Of a DNA stretch of 64,000 nt, positions 11,221-22,059 are shown one piece after another. Origin of the DNA: Corydoras sp. C115 (Eukaryota; Chordata; Actinopteri; Siluriformes; Callichthyidae); NCBI GenBank assembly GCA_019802505.1, contig JAFMOC010000003.1, positions 46,001 to 110,000 of the forward strand, written 5' to 3'. Position 1 is the first letter of the stretch. Every line of letters starts with the position of its first letter. A model generated the notes under the pieces. It did not search any database, was not told the DNA's origin, and saw only the letters and a program-made list of their open reading frames with translations. The translations under genes were made by a program, and so were the position numbers.

Positions 11221-11332
11221 GCATTTGTATATCCATCCATTATCTTCTACTTTACCCTCTACTAGGGTCCTGGGGGGTTTCCCCATGCCCCAAGGACGGA
11301 CGCCAATCTATCACTGGGCAGCATTTGTATAT
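11221..11332 (-). mobile_element. Very short SINE-A insertion (88 bp) with perfect 12-bp TSD
   Basis: The body 11233-11320 has the GGAT-type tail, the 3' region and 'cgccaatctatcactgggca'. The ~50 bp usually between 'catgccc' and 'aggac' is missing. Perfect repeats gcatttgtatat flank it at 11221-11232 and 11321-11332. The insert is therefore a single retrotransposition event that is both 5'-truncated and internally deleted. Confidence 0.88.
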
Positions 11333-11411
11333 GTGTTTTATATTTTGAACTAAATCTTACTTGTAATCTTCAACTTAATTCTGTTTTTATTTTAGTCATA
11401 TCTTTTTCTTT

Positions 11412-11450
11412 AATCCCCCCAGGGATTAATAAAGTATTTTGATTCTGACA
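11412..11450 (+). repeat. LINE-like 3' tail
   Basis: Contains 'agggattaataaagtatttt' followed by 'gattctgac'. The reverse complement of the same motif occurs at 60.17-60.22 kb. It is typical of a fish LINE 3' end; the family is not assigned. Confidence 0.5.
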
Positions 11451-12130
11451 TACAGCAGATAAAATTATAAACACACGTTTGTGAAGATGCAGCGCCATAC
11501 TTTTTCACTACTTTTCTCTTAATTACAGTTCATTATAATGTATTAAAAATTAAAATGCTGGAGGTGGAACATAAGAACTAGGATGCACTATTAATAAGCA
11601 TTGTGACCTTTACAGACGGCTGTGATGTAGCTCAGGGTAATAACACACAAACACCTGGACCAACATCGAGTTTTAAATGCAGATGTATGAAGACACAGTA
11701 TTTTGAATATATTTTCATACAACTTCTTTATGGCATATAAACTAAAGGCAGTTTTTAGTGGTGTTGCTTTTTTTAATGATTTTTTTTTCCACTTTGTCAA
11801 ATGTATTACTTGCCTTTGGTTGGCCCCGGAATTGATCTGTTGGCCTTAAAAAACTCCCACATGTTCCTATATTTGGCAGAAAATTAATTAAAACGGTCAA
11901 CCGTGTGAAAAATTGTGTGCTTCCTGCTGTTGACAGGTTTTACACTACACACAGTGAATATAACGGCAAATAAAAATCAGATTAGAGAAACAACACAATG
12001 AATCTGAAGAAACAGCTCTATATTTCAGTATGTATTCTAATTTAATTAACTTTACATATTAAATAAATTGTCAAGCAAAATCAAATTATCTATCTTTGAA
12101 TATTTTTTTAAAAAATCCAGTGTTTCAGAT
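11451..12130. other. Unique AT-rich DNA
   Basis: No recognised repeat or coding signal. One minus-strand frame of 69 codons at 11591-11800 has no recognisable motif. Confidence 0.45.
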
Positions 12131-12442
12131 CATCCATCCATTATCTTCTGCTTTATCTTCTACTGGGGGGGGGGGTTCCCCATGCCCATCAAGGGGAGAA
12201 CGTTTCGGGCGCTGGGCAGATACACCTAGGACAGGACACCAATCTATCACTTGGCACACACTCACTCACAGACACACTCTATATGGGGCAATTTGAAGAT
12301 TTCAACTGACTTGATCCATGTTTTGGGACTGTAGGAGGAAACCGGAGAACCCGGAGGAAACCCATGTGGACACGGGGAGAACATGGAAACTCCACCCAGA
12401 TTGGGATTCAAACCGGGAATCCCTAGGGCTGAGAGGAGAATG
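12131..12442 (-). mobile_element. SINE-A, 5' end partly lost
   Basis: Minus-strand copy from the tail 'catccatccattatcttctg' to 'gggctgagaggagaatgcc'. The A-box part of the head is missing. The flanks 'gtttcagatc' and 'gttcaggtc' may be a decayed TSD. Confidence 0.85.
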
Positions 12443-13304
12443 CCTGGTTCAGGTCCTATTTCTGTAAAAAAGTATAAAAAATTGTTAGCCAACAATATAG
12501 GTCAACATCCAAACATTTATTAATTACAGAATTAAGTTTCTATGCAACATTAGACATGTTGGTGTCTCACTGACATCACAGACCTAAATGTGCAGCCATT
12601 TATTATAAAAAGCTTAACTAAAAGACAAAGCAGTACAGACTGCATGGCTAATTACAGAATGTTGCCAGGTGAGCGTAATGATGACTGACTGGATCCTGTT
12701 TGTCATAAATAACCCATTATGGTGATAAATGATTTGTTACTTTAATGAAACAACATGTGGTGTTTGTTAAATAAATTGGACTCTCAGAAATACATTGACT
12801 ATCTAATGAAATGTGATTTATGAGACTAGATGTTGTGAAGCTCATGATCATCGTTTACTGGAGTGATTTTTTTATATGTTACAGCTGGTTTAGTTATAAA
12901 AAAACAACCTAAAAACAGATATTTTTCTCCTGAAAATATATCATCACATCTCAGGTCTGATCAGCCATATTTGGCCGCCTCTGGCAAGAGTGTATGAGAG
13001 TATGTATGTATGGTATGAGAGTAAAGGCTGAAATGCACTAGGATCCCTATGATGTTGTTATCCTTTGTTCTTATGTGCAAAGAAGGGGTGATGGTGAATG
13101 TAGATGTTGATAGGGGGAAAGAAATACAAAAATATATATATATTTATATATATACACACAACCCATTATCAGACGTTTTCCTTCAGGTCATAGGGCCTTT
13201 AGAAGTGAAAGACTGAATATATATGCATTTTTGTTTTGGAAACTTACATTACATGTACGTTACATAATAATTACAATAGTAACAGAATTAATTAATTACA
13301 TTAA
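12443..13304. other. Unique AT-rich DNA
   Basis: No recognised repeat apart from a small TA run near 13.13 kb. No coding signal. Confidence 0.45.
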
Positions 13305-13381
13305 ACATGGAAACTCCCACCCAGATTGGGATTTCAACCAGGAATCCCTAGTGCTGAGAGTGGAACGTGCTAACCACTAAG
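13305..13381 (-). repeat. SINE-A head fragment
   Basis: Only the tRNA-like head and the start of the body remain, from 'catggaaactcccaccc' to 'gctaaccactaagc'. Loss of the 3' side indicates later deletion, not 5' truncation at insertion. Confidence 0.8.
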
Positions 13382-13384
13382 CTA

Positions 13385-14080
13385 TATATACATTAAAGGT
13401 AGGAAATAGTTCTTCTGCTCTTACTTGCGTCAGCAAAAAGAAAGCTATCAAAAAAGCTCTTCAGGGAGTCAAACGTTTTTTTCTAAAGTCTTCTTACTTG
13501 AGATGAAGAAACCTGTGGAAAACTCTTTAATGTAATCAACTTGGCTGGGTGATCAACAAGGACAAATACTATGCCTGAGGCAGAAAGAGATCATGGGAGT
13601 CTAACTGTTTCCGTAAAAGTGAACTCCGTTGGGTGATCAAGGTGATATCATTTGTGATGAAGGGATATGAAGACACCCTCGAGATAATGTTAAACTATCT
13701 CATGGTTTTCTTCCCAAGTGAAAGCAAAATGAAGCAGGAGATTAACATGTAGTTCGAGTTGACAGCTCCAATCCTGTGGAGATTTGAAAATAGTGGAAGT
13801 CTTCCGTGAAAAAGCCTCCCACTGGATAGTTTGGAAAACTGGATATCAGCTTTATGGCTATTACACGCTCGCTAAGAACACCTGGAATTTATTTATAGTA
13901 AAACCGGACATAAATAAATTAGAATAAAGGTGTTAGAAATGAGTTTGTATCAGTAAACCAACATTACCTTTAATAACTTAATGTACTTAATAAAAAATCT
14001 GATAAAGAGTTTTGAGTTTAGAAATTTGAATTTACATACAACCTGGTACAGGTAATTTAAATAACCCACCAAGAATCTTT
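13385..14080. other. Unique DNA
   Basis: No repeat family recognised. No frame above 60 codons. Confidence 0.45.

Positions 14081-14160
<80 letters not shown>
14081..14160. repeat. (TA)n microsatellite
   Basis: About 40 TA units with a minor interruption, directly abutting the head of a SINE-A. Confidence 0.95.
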
Positions 14161-14162
<2 letters not shown>

Positions 14163-14388
14163 GCGGCAAGGTGGCTTAGTGGTTAGCATGTTCTCCTCTC
14201 AGCGCTAGGGATTCCTGGTTCCTTTCCCAATCTGGGTGGAATTTCCATGTTCTCCCCATGTCTGCGTGGGTTTCCTCCGGGTTCTCCGGTTCCCTCCCAC
14301 AGTCCAAAAATATTCACCAAATTGCCCCATAGAGAGTGTGTCTGTGTAAGTGAGTGTATGCCTAGTGATAGATTGGCGTCCTGTCCTG

Positions 14389-14390
<2 letters not shown>
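14161..14390 (+). mobile_element. SINE-A, 3' part replaced by TA repeat
   Basis: Plus-strand copy starting exactly where the TA tract ends ('gggcggcaaggtggcttagt'). It breaks off inside 'cgtcctgtcctggg', which passes directly into a second TA tract. The copy is thus bracketed by TA repeats on both sides. Confidence 0.85.

Positions 14391-14429
<39 letters not shown>
14391..14429. repeat. (TA)n microsatellite inside SINE sequence
   Basis: About 19 TA units. It probably grew from the 'tgggtgtat' position of the SINE body, where neighbours have 'gtgtatctgccc'. Confidence 0.9.
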
Positions 14430-14431
<2 letters not shown>

Positions 14432-14456
14432 CCGATTTATATATCCTGATATATAT

Positions 14457-14621
14457 CAGTTCTAGGGATTCCCCGTTCGAATCCCGATCTGTTTTCCGTG
14501 TCCGTGTGGGTCCTCCGTGTTCACCGGTTTCCTCCCACAGTCCAAAAACATGGATCAAGGTCAATTGAATGCTCCAAATTGCCCCATATACAGTGTGTTT
14601 GTGTGAGTCTGTGTGAGTGAG
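14457..14621 (+). repeat. SINE-A fragment, head end lost
   Basis: Plus-strand body from 'tagggattccccgttcgaat' to 'tgtgtgagtgaga'. It has a B box but neither A box nor 3' end. It may be the partner of the copy at 14161 after rearrangement across the TA tract. Confidence 0.8.
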
Positions 14622-14639
14622 AATATTTCTAACCAAAGG

Positions 14640-15325
14640 CTATGAACTGACTTAAACAATAACCTCATATTTCCACTGTAAAATGAAAGTCTTGGTTGAT
14701 TGACCAGAGTTTATGAAGTGTTAAATAAGTAAATTTGAATTTATTTCCAGTGATTGCATAAATGAGTAAAAATCCAAATGAATAATCATCCGTACTTGAT
14801 ATCAGTAAATTCATTTAAAATGTCTACAAGCCTTATATATTAACTTCCATCAGATAAAGTTAATTAGAATCATTATGCATTTGCATTTATCCTGACTGAA
14901 CAAATCTTTACTCACAAGCATTGGGACGAAAGAAAACACAAATGACTTTTACTATTAGTATTATAAATACACTCAGCGGTTTGTGGAATGAACTTTTTTT
15001 TTTTCCATCTTTGATCTTAAACCTCTGGTGCTCATACGTGTGATCAATGTCATTTTCTAAATCAGTGCTAAATAAAGGTAATAAAACTAATATCACGATT
15101 AAAGCAAAAAAAAAAAAAAAATGTTGCATTATTAATGCTTATATTTTTAATCAGATTTAATGAATAAAATATTGCCTTTTTCTGAAGCTAAATCAATTTT
15201 TAGGATTTGTTTTTAATAACAATAAATCCATTACACAAAAATAAAGACACCAGCGAGCTCACATCTGCCTCTTGTTTTAAGTTGACAGATGATTTAATGT
15301 TTAATAACATGCTGTTCTCATAATC
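14640..15325. other. Unique AT-rich DNA
   Basis: A poly-A run lies at ~15104-15120. Nothing else is recognised. Confidence 0.45.
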
Positions 15326-15329
15326 CAAC

Positions 15330-15775
15330 ATGGGGCATCAGGGTGTTGTAGTGGTTAGTACTTTGACCTCCCAGAGCTGGGGATCCAGGGTGGGGTGTTT
15401 GCAGTGGTCTCCCTGTAACCATGTTGGTTTTCTCTGGGTTCTCTGGTTTAATCTCATAGTGCAAAAACATGGATTTAAGGTGAAGTTGAAATGGCTGCTT
15501 TATATTGCCCCTATAGCGGCATGGTGGTTTAGTGGTTAGCACATTCGCCTCTCAGCGCTAGGGATTCCTGGTTCAAATCCCCATCTGGGTGGAGTTTCCA
15601 GGTTCTCCCCGTGTCCGCATGGGTCTGCACCAGGTTCTCCGCTTTCGTCTCACAGTCCATGGGCATGGGGAACCCCCCCGCGACCCAAGAAGAGGATAAA
15701 TCGGAAGATAATGGATGGATGGATATTGCCCCAATATAGTGTGTGAGTAAATCTGCTCTGCAATGGATCCCGGAA
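15330..15775 (+). mobile_element. Old SINE-A split by a young SINE-A (nested insertion)
   Basis: The host copy (15330-15511 and 15733-15775) is of the older type, with 'catggatttaaggtgaag' and 'ggctgctttatattgcccc'. A young plus-strand copy (15512-15722) with A box 'tggtttagtgg' interrupts it. The 10-mer atattgcccc, host sequence, is present at both junctions (15502-15511 and 15723-15732) as the TSD. The young insert has itself lost its middle: it jumps from 'cacagtcca' to 'tgggcatggggaac'. Confidence 0.9.
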
Positions 15776-15890
15776 TATTATTAGTATAGCAATATTTATA
15801 TACTAATATACTATATAGGAACACTAGTATATTATTAAGTGGAAGGTAAGGAGGTATGAGTTCGTAAAACATAAACATTAAACATGTTAT

Positions 15891-16194
15891 GATCCATCGA
15901 TTATCTTCTGCTTTATCTTCTATTAGGGTCGCGGGGGGGGGGGGGGGGGGGTTTCCCCCATGCCCATCCAGGGAAGAACGTTTCGGGCGCTGGGCAGATA
16001 CACCCAGGACAGGACGCCAATCTATTGCTGGGCACACACTCACTCACACAAACACACTCTATATGGGGCAATTTGGAGAACTCATTTGACTTTATCCATG
16101 TTTTTGGACTGTGGGAGGAAACCCGGACATGGGGAGAACATGGACAATCCACTCAGATTGGGATTCGAACTGGAAATCCCTAGTGCTGAGTGCT
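15891..16194 (-). repeat. SINE-A with long G run
   Basis: Minus-strand copy with a poly-G run of about 19 at 15932-15950 in the 'gggtcgcgggg' position. The extreme head is missing at the right edge, where it meets a poly-T run. Confidence 0.85.
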
Positions 16195-16200
16195 AGGGTT

Positions 16201-17079
16201 TTTTTTTTTTTTTTAAAGGAATTTTAATTATTACACTAACCCAACAGCTTTTTTTTGGCATTTTAGATTTTTTTTTTTAAATTAAGATACGAAAATAAAT
16301 ACTTGCTATTTCTTGCTATTTCTTACTTACAAGTACTGCTTCTGGTCAAGGTACTGGTTGAGTATGAATAGAAAAATATACCATTACATCTGTCGTTACA
16401 TAAAAGCGTTGTTGTAAAGCTGTTCAGCTAGCAAATTAAAACATCAAATATGTGAAAGGAGCAGCAGCAGTTAAGTCATCATTCAAACAGGACAACATGA
16501 AAGAAGCTGAGCGACAGATGTGCATGCTGTCAGACTTTGGCCCCGGTTATTGTTCTCCCAGAGGAAGTAAGAAACAGGCAAATAGACACTTGCATGCTTT
16601 TAATATTTATCATATTTAAATCAAATATGATTACAGTACATGACAAATACGCTTCCATGCTTCTGGGTTCCCGTCAACTTTTAAGGTTATTTATTAAAAG
16701 CACTCGGTATGCAAATATGTGCTTTCTGCACACAGAGGAGTGAGCTGTTCTTAATGATTTGCAGCAAATGATGAATTATTCATTTAACCTTATAACGTCA
16801 AACACACACTTTGAAATTTCAAACTTGTGTACAAGCTGTTCTGTCACACGGTTATGGAGGGGTCAGTTTTAAATTAATAACATGACTTCTATATTGTTGC
16901 GCTTTCTATTTTCCTCTTGCAAGCTCTGGTGGATATTACATTCCAACTATTAAAGTTTAAAAATGAATGACAGGTTGTTCATTTTAGCTTTTATTTATTA
17001 AAATATAAAATAAAACAGTGTCTCTTACCGTAAATATAAAACGGTAAGTGTCCCTTACCGTAAATATTTAAAAAAAAAA
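16201..17079. other. Unique DNA
   Basis: No repeat family recognised. Segment 16480-16760 is less AT-rich and has one 68-codon frame with no recognisable motif. Confidence 0.4.
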
Positions 17080-17157
17080 GTTTTTTCTTTGCTATGTAAA
17101 AATATATTTACATATATAAATTACATAAATTACATATTTACATAGCAAAAAAAAAAC
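17080..17157. repeat. Inverted repeat / hairpin, 21-bp arms
   Basis: The left arm gttttttctttgctatgtaaa (17080-17100) is the reverse complement of 17137-17157 with one mismatch. The ~36 nt loop is AT-rich and itself contains repeated 'aaattaca' words. It could form a stable stem in RNA or a cruciform in DNA. No product is implied. Confidence 0.75.
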
Positions 17158-17476
17158 CCTTCTCATTAAGTATGTTTAACCAGTTTATACACTCTAAAAA
17201 TGTGAATCAAGTCAAATTAGCTGCTTATAAACTTCTTATTTATATTTAATTTGACTGGGTTGAGGTATTTTGCAAAGCCTCTCAGGATCCTATGCGACTT
17301 GTGTGTGAGGACATTAGCTGGTCAGGTTATACAGAGGCAGTAGACTGATGAGAGTGGCTTCATGGAAGACTAGCCTACAAATGAGATCTATCTGTTAAGA
17401 TTACATCAGGCTAAGGTCGTATGAATGCATGGCACACTTCATGGGAAAAGGCGCTCTTTTTTAGATTTCACTGGTG

Positions 17477-17507
<31 letters not shown>

Positions 17508-17766
17508 CGCACAATTTTTAAGAATTATCTCCCCAGGGAGCCTTGGTGATACAGTGAAGGATGACCTTGAAATTGGATGGGGAAGGTTGTAAATCAGCAT
17601 GCTGCACTGTGTTGTTATGCTCTGTTTGAAAATAAAACACCACACAACTTCACAGCAACCATTATCTAAAAAAATAAAATGCTAACTACCTTATAGTCAA
17701 TTTTAAGTCGATATAATTTGAATAACATATGTCTGTAGTTACCGTTCTACCAACTTCATTCACTAC
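17158..17766. other. Unique DNA with a CA microsatellite
   Basis: A CA tract at 17478-17513 is the only repeat seen. No coding signal. Confidence 0.5.
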
Positions 17767-18037
17767 CATCCATCCATTATCTTCTGCTTTAACCTCTATT
17801 AGGGTCGGGGAGGGGTTCACCATGCCCATCCAGAGGAGAACGTTTCGGGTGCTGGGCAGATACACCCAGAACAGGGCACCAATCACTCACACAGGCACAC
17901 ACACAAACACACTCTATATGGGGCAATTTGGAGAATTGACCTTGATCCATGTTTTTGGACGCTGAGGGAGGAAACCGAGAACCCGGAGGAAACCCACACG
18001 GACACGGGGAGAACATGGAAACTCCAGCCAGATTGGG
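17767..18037 (-). mobile_element. SINE-A, 5'-truncated
   Basis: Minus-strand copy from 'catccattatcttctgcttt' to 'actccagccagattggg'. The head is missing. The flanks 'ttcattcact' and 'ttcattaact' may be a decayed TSD. Confidence 0.85.
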
Positions 18038-18218
18038 AAATTCATTAACTTTTTGGAAGACCAGTATCATCAGCAAATAACGTTGACTGTGCTGCACCAT
18101 GGAGCAAACTACAACACATCATTTAGGCGCTGTGAAATTATTATTATTTTTTAATTAGTTTCATGTTTTTTTTGAGAGAACGGGTCCATGAAATAAAATG
18201 GACAGTACCAAGGTCTTA

Positions 18219-18290
18219 ATTAAACATTTATTTATTATTGATTCTCTACTTATTTATAAGTAGAGAATCAATAATCAATAAATGTTTAAT
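18219..18290. repeat. Near-perfect hairpin, 33-bp arms, 6-nt loop
   Basis: Positions 18219-18251 and 18258-18290 are reverse complements at 32 of 33 positions, separated only by atttat. Just right of it, 'agagaatca' repeats part of the stem. The arms have no relation to other repeats in the window. A replication template switch making a short inverted duplication explains it well. A small-RNA hairpin is an alternative without support. Confidence 0.85.
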
Positions 18291-18504
18291 AGAGAATCAC
18301 TTACATTGCCTTTAGCATTGTGGTATGTAAACATACTCAAAAGAAGCAGCTGGTAGCACATGTATGAAAACATTGAAAAAAAATCCCCACTGGGTTTCAG
18401 AAACAGGACAGCAAGTCATTCTTAAAAAAAATGCAAAAGTTTACAATTATTTGTACTGGCTAAATCCGAAATCCTGACCTGGGCATGTTCTACATATACA
18501 TCGC

Positions 18505-19030
18505 CATTTAGTCATTTAGCAGACACTTGTATCCAAAGTGACTTACAAATGAGAACATCACAAGTCAGTAGTTATGAAGAAAACCAACTATACTGTAGAA
18601 TTATTAAACCTGATCATTATCTGATCCTGCACCCCCCCCTTTTTTTATTTAATTTATTATTTTAATTTATATTTTTATTTTTTCCTACAACAGGTGTTTG
18701 TTAAATAGATGCACCTTTAGTAGTTTCTTAAAACTGCCAAGTGACTCTGCTTTACGGACAGAGTTGGGAAGATGGTTCCACTATTTTGCAGTGGTGAACG
18801 CCACGGAGTGAGAATTAGCTCCTCGGTGAGGTGGAACCACCAGGCGGCAATCATCACTAGAAAATAGTGAACGAGCCAGAGTGTATTTTGAAAAGACAGA
18901 GTGAATATAAGAGGGGGCAGATCCAGAAATGGTCCTGTAGACCAGAGTCAGTGACTTGTACTGAATGCAGCAGCTACAGGGAGCCAATGGAGAGCAATGA
19001 GTAGTGGAGTGACATGAGTTCATGTAGTAG
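18505..19030 (-). mobile_element. L2/CR1-like LINE, 5'-truncated 3' end
   Basis: On the minus strand, 18781-19023 encodes fragments such as 'IQYKSLTLVYRTISGSAPSY' and 'DCRLVVPPHRGANSHSVAFT', matching in order the C-terminal end of the reverse-transcriptase protein of fish L2/CR1-like LINEs. The 3' tail follows ('gtcactttggatac', then 'gtctgctaaatgactaaatg'). A second copy of the same region lies on the plus strand at 25.6 kb. Only the last part of the protein is present, with no catalytic motif, so the copy is dead. The 3' tail matches SINE-B. Confidence 0.8.
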
Positions 19031-19044
19031 TTAAGTATTAGTAC

Positions 19045-19290
19045 TTGTAGTAATCGTAGTTAAGGTGGAACCAGCAACTCTGTAATATTATCAAACCTGA
19101 TCATTATCCAATGGGACTTCAAAGTCTAGAGTTCGCTTTTAATCTTTTTTTCAAAGCAGGTGTTTTTGAGAGAGATGTGTTTAAGGATTTTTCTTAAAGA
19201 TGCTTAATGTCTAAACATTGTGGATGAAGTTGGGAAGATCATTACATCATTTATCAGAACAACACGAAGTGAGATTTAGTACCATACTGT
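19045..19290 (-). repeat. Second, more diverged copy of the same LINE 3' end
   Basis: Landmarks from 18.6-18.85 kb recur in order: 'tatcaaacctgatcattatc', 'caaagcaggtgttttt', 'gttgggaagatcatta' and 'gaagtgagatttagtacc'. Both copies lie on the minus strand head to tail, either a tandem duplication or two insertions. Confidence 0.65.
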
Positions 19291-19357
19291 AGATTCGATT
19301 TTGTTACAAACAATGTGCATTAATATCCGGGGACATTTTATGTTAATTTAGTTAATT

Positions 19358-19722
19358 AGAAACATTCACGGGCGGCATGGTGGTTTAGTGGTTAGCATGT
19401 TGTCCTCTCAGCGCTAGGGATTCCCGGTTCGAATACCAATCTGGGTGGAGTTTCCATGTTCTCCACGTGTCCACATGGGTTTCTTCCAGGTTCTCCGGTT
19501 TCTTCTCACAGTCCAAAAAGATGGATCAAGGTCAATTGAATTCTCCAATTTGCCCCATATAGAGTGTGTCTGTGTGAGTGAGTGTGTGCCCAGTGATAGA
19601 TTGGCACCCTGTCATGGGTGCATCTGCCCAGCGCCCGAAACGTTCTCCCTGGATGATCATGGGGAGATCATGTAGAGGATAAAGCGCAAGCTAATGGATG
19701 GATGGATGGAGAGAAACATTCA
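19358..19722 (+). mobile_element. Full-length SINE-A with 11-bp TSD
   Basis: Body 19369-19711, from 'cgggcggcatggtggtttag' with B box 'ggttcgaatac' to a GGAT tail of several units. Perfect direct repeats agaaacattca occur at 19358-19368 and 19712-19722. Confidence 0.92.
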
Positions 19723-20997
19723 ATGGCCCGACACAGTGGAGTACTAACATTGCATCATAGTTATCACTATGTAGTTAACACTACATTTCTATGCCACCTA
19801 ACAATCATTGCTTTGTGGATTAGGTCTCAACTTTTTAGATTAAGGTCAAATCTAAAATGCTTGGACCTAAATGTTTATTCTAGATGTAACAAAAACACAA
19901 ATCTGAATAGAAATTTCAGGCTCTTTGTCTCTTTAGCGTTCCCATTGCCTGTCTCTTTAATTTTTGCCATTTTCTCTATAGCGGCGATTCCCCCACCCGA
20001 GGCTATTAAGAGCTTCTACAGTTCTAATTCTCTAATTCCAGGCACGTCGACCTCATCATGCCCTCTGGCTGTCTCAAGTGGTGTGGCTTTAAGGTTCCAG
20101 AAAGTCCCAGAAGACAAGCTGTGACCCAGTGATAGTGCTCTAGCTTCGACACCTTGATTCAAATGGCACCTTTGCAGACCTTGACAGCATTATCAAGGTG
20201 TTTAAAGGGGAGGGTGGAGTCGACCAACAGGCTGCCAAGAGCTTTATCCTCCCTGACATTCCTCCCTAGTTTCACTTGGCTCCTTGTCAAAATGATGTCG
20301 TGTCAAGGCTTTGGAAGCCAGAACCAAGCAGCATGGTGAGCAGAACCGGATTTGGCTCAGATGGGGTGTCTGTCAGGCCTTCAGAGGGAATTTCAAATAA
20401 GCCAGGGAAATGAAGGGATTCATCTTTGCTTCCTCTTGCTCTTGTGTTATTTTCTACCCTTAGGAGTAGTATCTCACAATATGATGATGAAAAGGAGGCG
20501 AGGGAAAACTGTAAGAAGGGCTCCGATTTTCTGGGTTCTAATGTGGCCATTATCGTAATGGTATCATTATATGCAGTGTCTGAGAACAAAGGATCTGTGA
20601 GGCTTTGAGAGTGATCTCATCTATTATCTCTTTTTTGATAGCTTTGAAAAATTGCGTCCTCTGCGTGTGTGTTGACAAGCCATGCTTTCCCCCCCATCAA
20701 TTCCACTCCTATTTATTTAGGGTTGAAATGAATGGAAGTGTTTTATAAGCACTGCAACTCATCCTAATGTACTCCCAAACACCAAACAGGTTTCCTAATC
20801 GGTTAACTTTTTTAAATAGCGTATAGCACTTATATGAGTTATTGTTTATGGCAAATGTCTTACCAAAGTGCAAACTCAGACACAGTACATGTTATTTCAG
20901 CTAAATCATGTCCCTCTGCATAAAAGGTTGCCTTCAATAGCAATTATTGTGGTAGATCTTTTATGGTTGGCATGGGATGAAAATAATATGTAAACGA
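19723..20997. other. Unique, less AT-rich DNA (candidate conserved non-coding region)
   Basis: This stretch is free of recognised repeats and has more even base composition. Several overlapping frames of 60-140 codons occur on both strands (longest 19702-20124, plus), but I recognise no domain and no splice pattern. It could hold regulatory elements or an exon I cannot identify. Confidence 0.35.
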
Positions 20998-20998
20998 A

Positions 20999-21307
20999 AC
21001 AGCACTGTGGCGTAATGGTTCTCCCAGTGTCTGCATGGATTATTTCAGGTTCTCTGGTTTACTCCCACAGTCCAAAAATATGGATTTAAGATAAATTGGC
21101 TGCTCTCAATTGCCCCTATATAAATATAGGCCCGTATATAGTGTGTGTGAGTGAGTGAGTGAGTGAGTGAGTGTGTCCCCAGCAATGGATTGGCGCCCTG
21201 TCCGAGGTGTATCTGCCCAGCACCCGAAGCATTCTCCCCTGGCATTGGGGACCCCCTACCCCACACACACACAACCTTACTAGAGGATTTAGCAGAAGAT
21301 ACTGGAA
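20999..21307 (+). repeat. SINE-A, older type
   Basis: Plus-strand copy with 'aacagcactgtggcgtaatg', a large deletion across the B box, then 'tatggatttaagataaattg', a GTGA-type run and 'aggatttagcagaagatac'. Clearly diverged. Confidence 0.75.
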
Positions 21308-22058
21308 TAGGGTGAGACAAGATATAGTAACATTTGCACTTGCACACAAACCTGTGACTTTACGCATTACATCACCAAACATACATCAACATTTGTAAAC
21401 GTGTAAAATCTGGATGCTTTTTTAGCAGCAAAAACTGTTTATCTGCAAAGCAAGCCAAACATTGAAAAATTATTGAAAAATTAAATATTTTAAATTATTT
21501 TTATTTGGTTTACAATGGCTTACACAGGGTTTTGTTCTACTCACTGTTTATTCCAACCTTAAATTTATGGCTGGCTGATCAACAAAACTGCAGCTATGTG
21601 TTTAACGAACGAGTATGAAAGTTACAAAAATGTAAACTTAAGAGTTGTGTTATTTCACCCAATGAACTCAAACATTATGGATTTTTTAAATCTTAACTAA
21701 AATAATGCTTTACAAAGAAACGCTGAGCAAACACTGCTTGTGGAATAAATAAAGATTCTTTTAAAAGATTAACCATGAACACGAGTCAGAATCTATATAC
21801 CCGGTACAGTAATAATTTATTTGGAAACAGTTTTGGAGTTGAATTGCCCCATACTTTTTAAGATTTTGACAGTAATTTAAAAAAGAAATAGCTAAGGTCA
21901 CAAACGTAAACTGCTCTGTCGTTATAAGTGCCTGATTAGCATTTATGCAAAAGAGGATCAGAATCTCTAAGGAAACACTTGGGCAGACTTCTTTAACTTC
22001 AACCCAGAAAAATAGCACAATCTATTCATTTATGCTTATTTCATTATCTTTCAATTGG
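21308..22058. other. Unique AT-rich DNA
   Basis: One minus-strand frame of 85 codons at 21761-22018 has no recognisable motif. Nothing else seen. Confidence 0.45.
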
Positions 22059-22059
22059 G

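Noticed and set aside
10867..11286. Recurrent 70-140-codon frames with shared words such as GRYTQDR and FSKLPHIEC
   Set aside because: They translate SINE-A in different frames and strands, with unrelated breaks. The shared words reflect shared DNA, not a protein family.
19702..20124. 140-codon plus-strand frame as a gene
   Set aside because: It begins inside the SINE-A tail, has no recognisable domain, and overlaps no other supporting signal. Kept only as an open possibility within the unique region.
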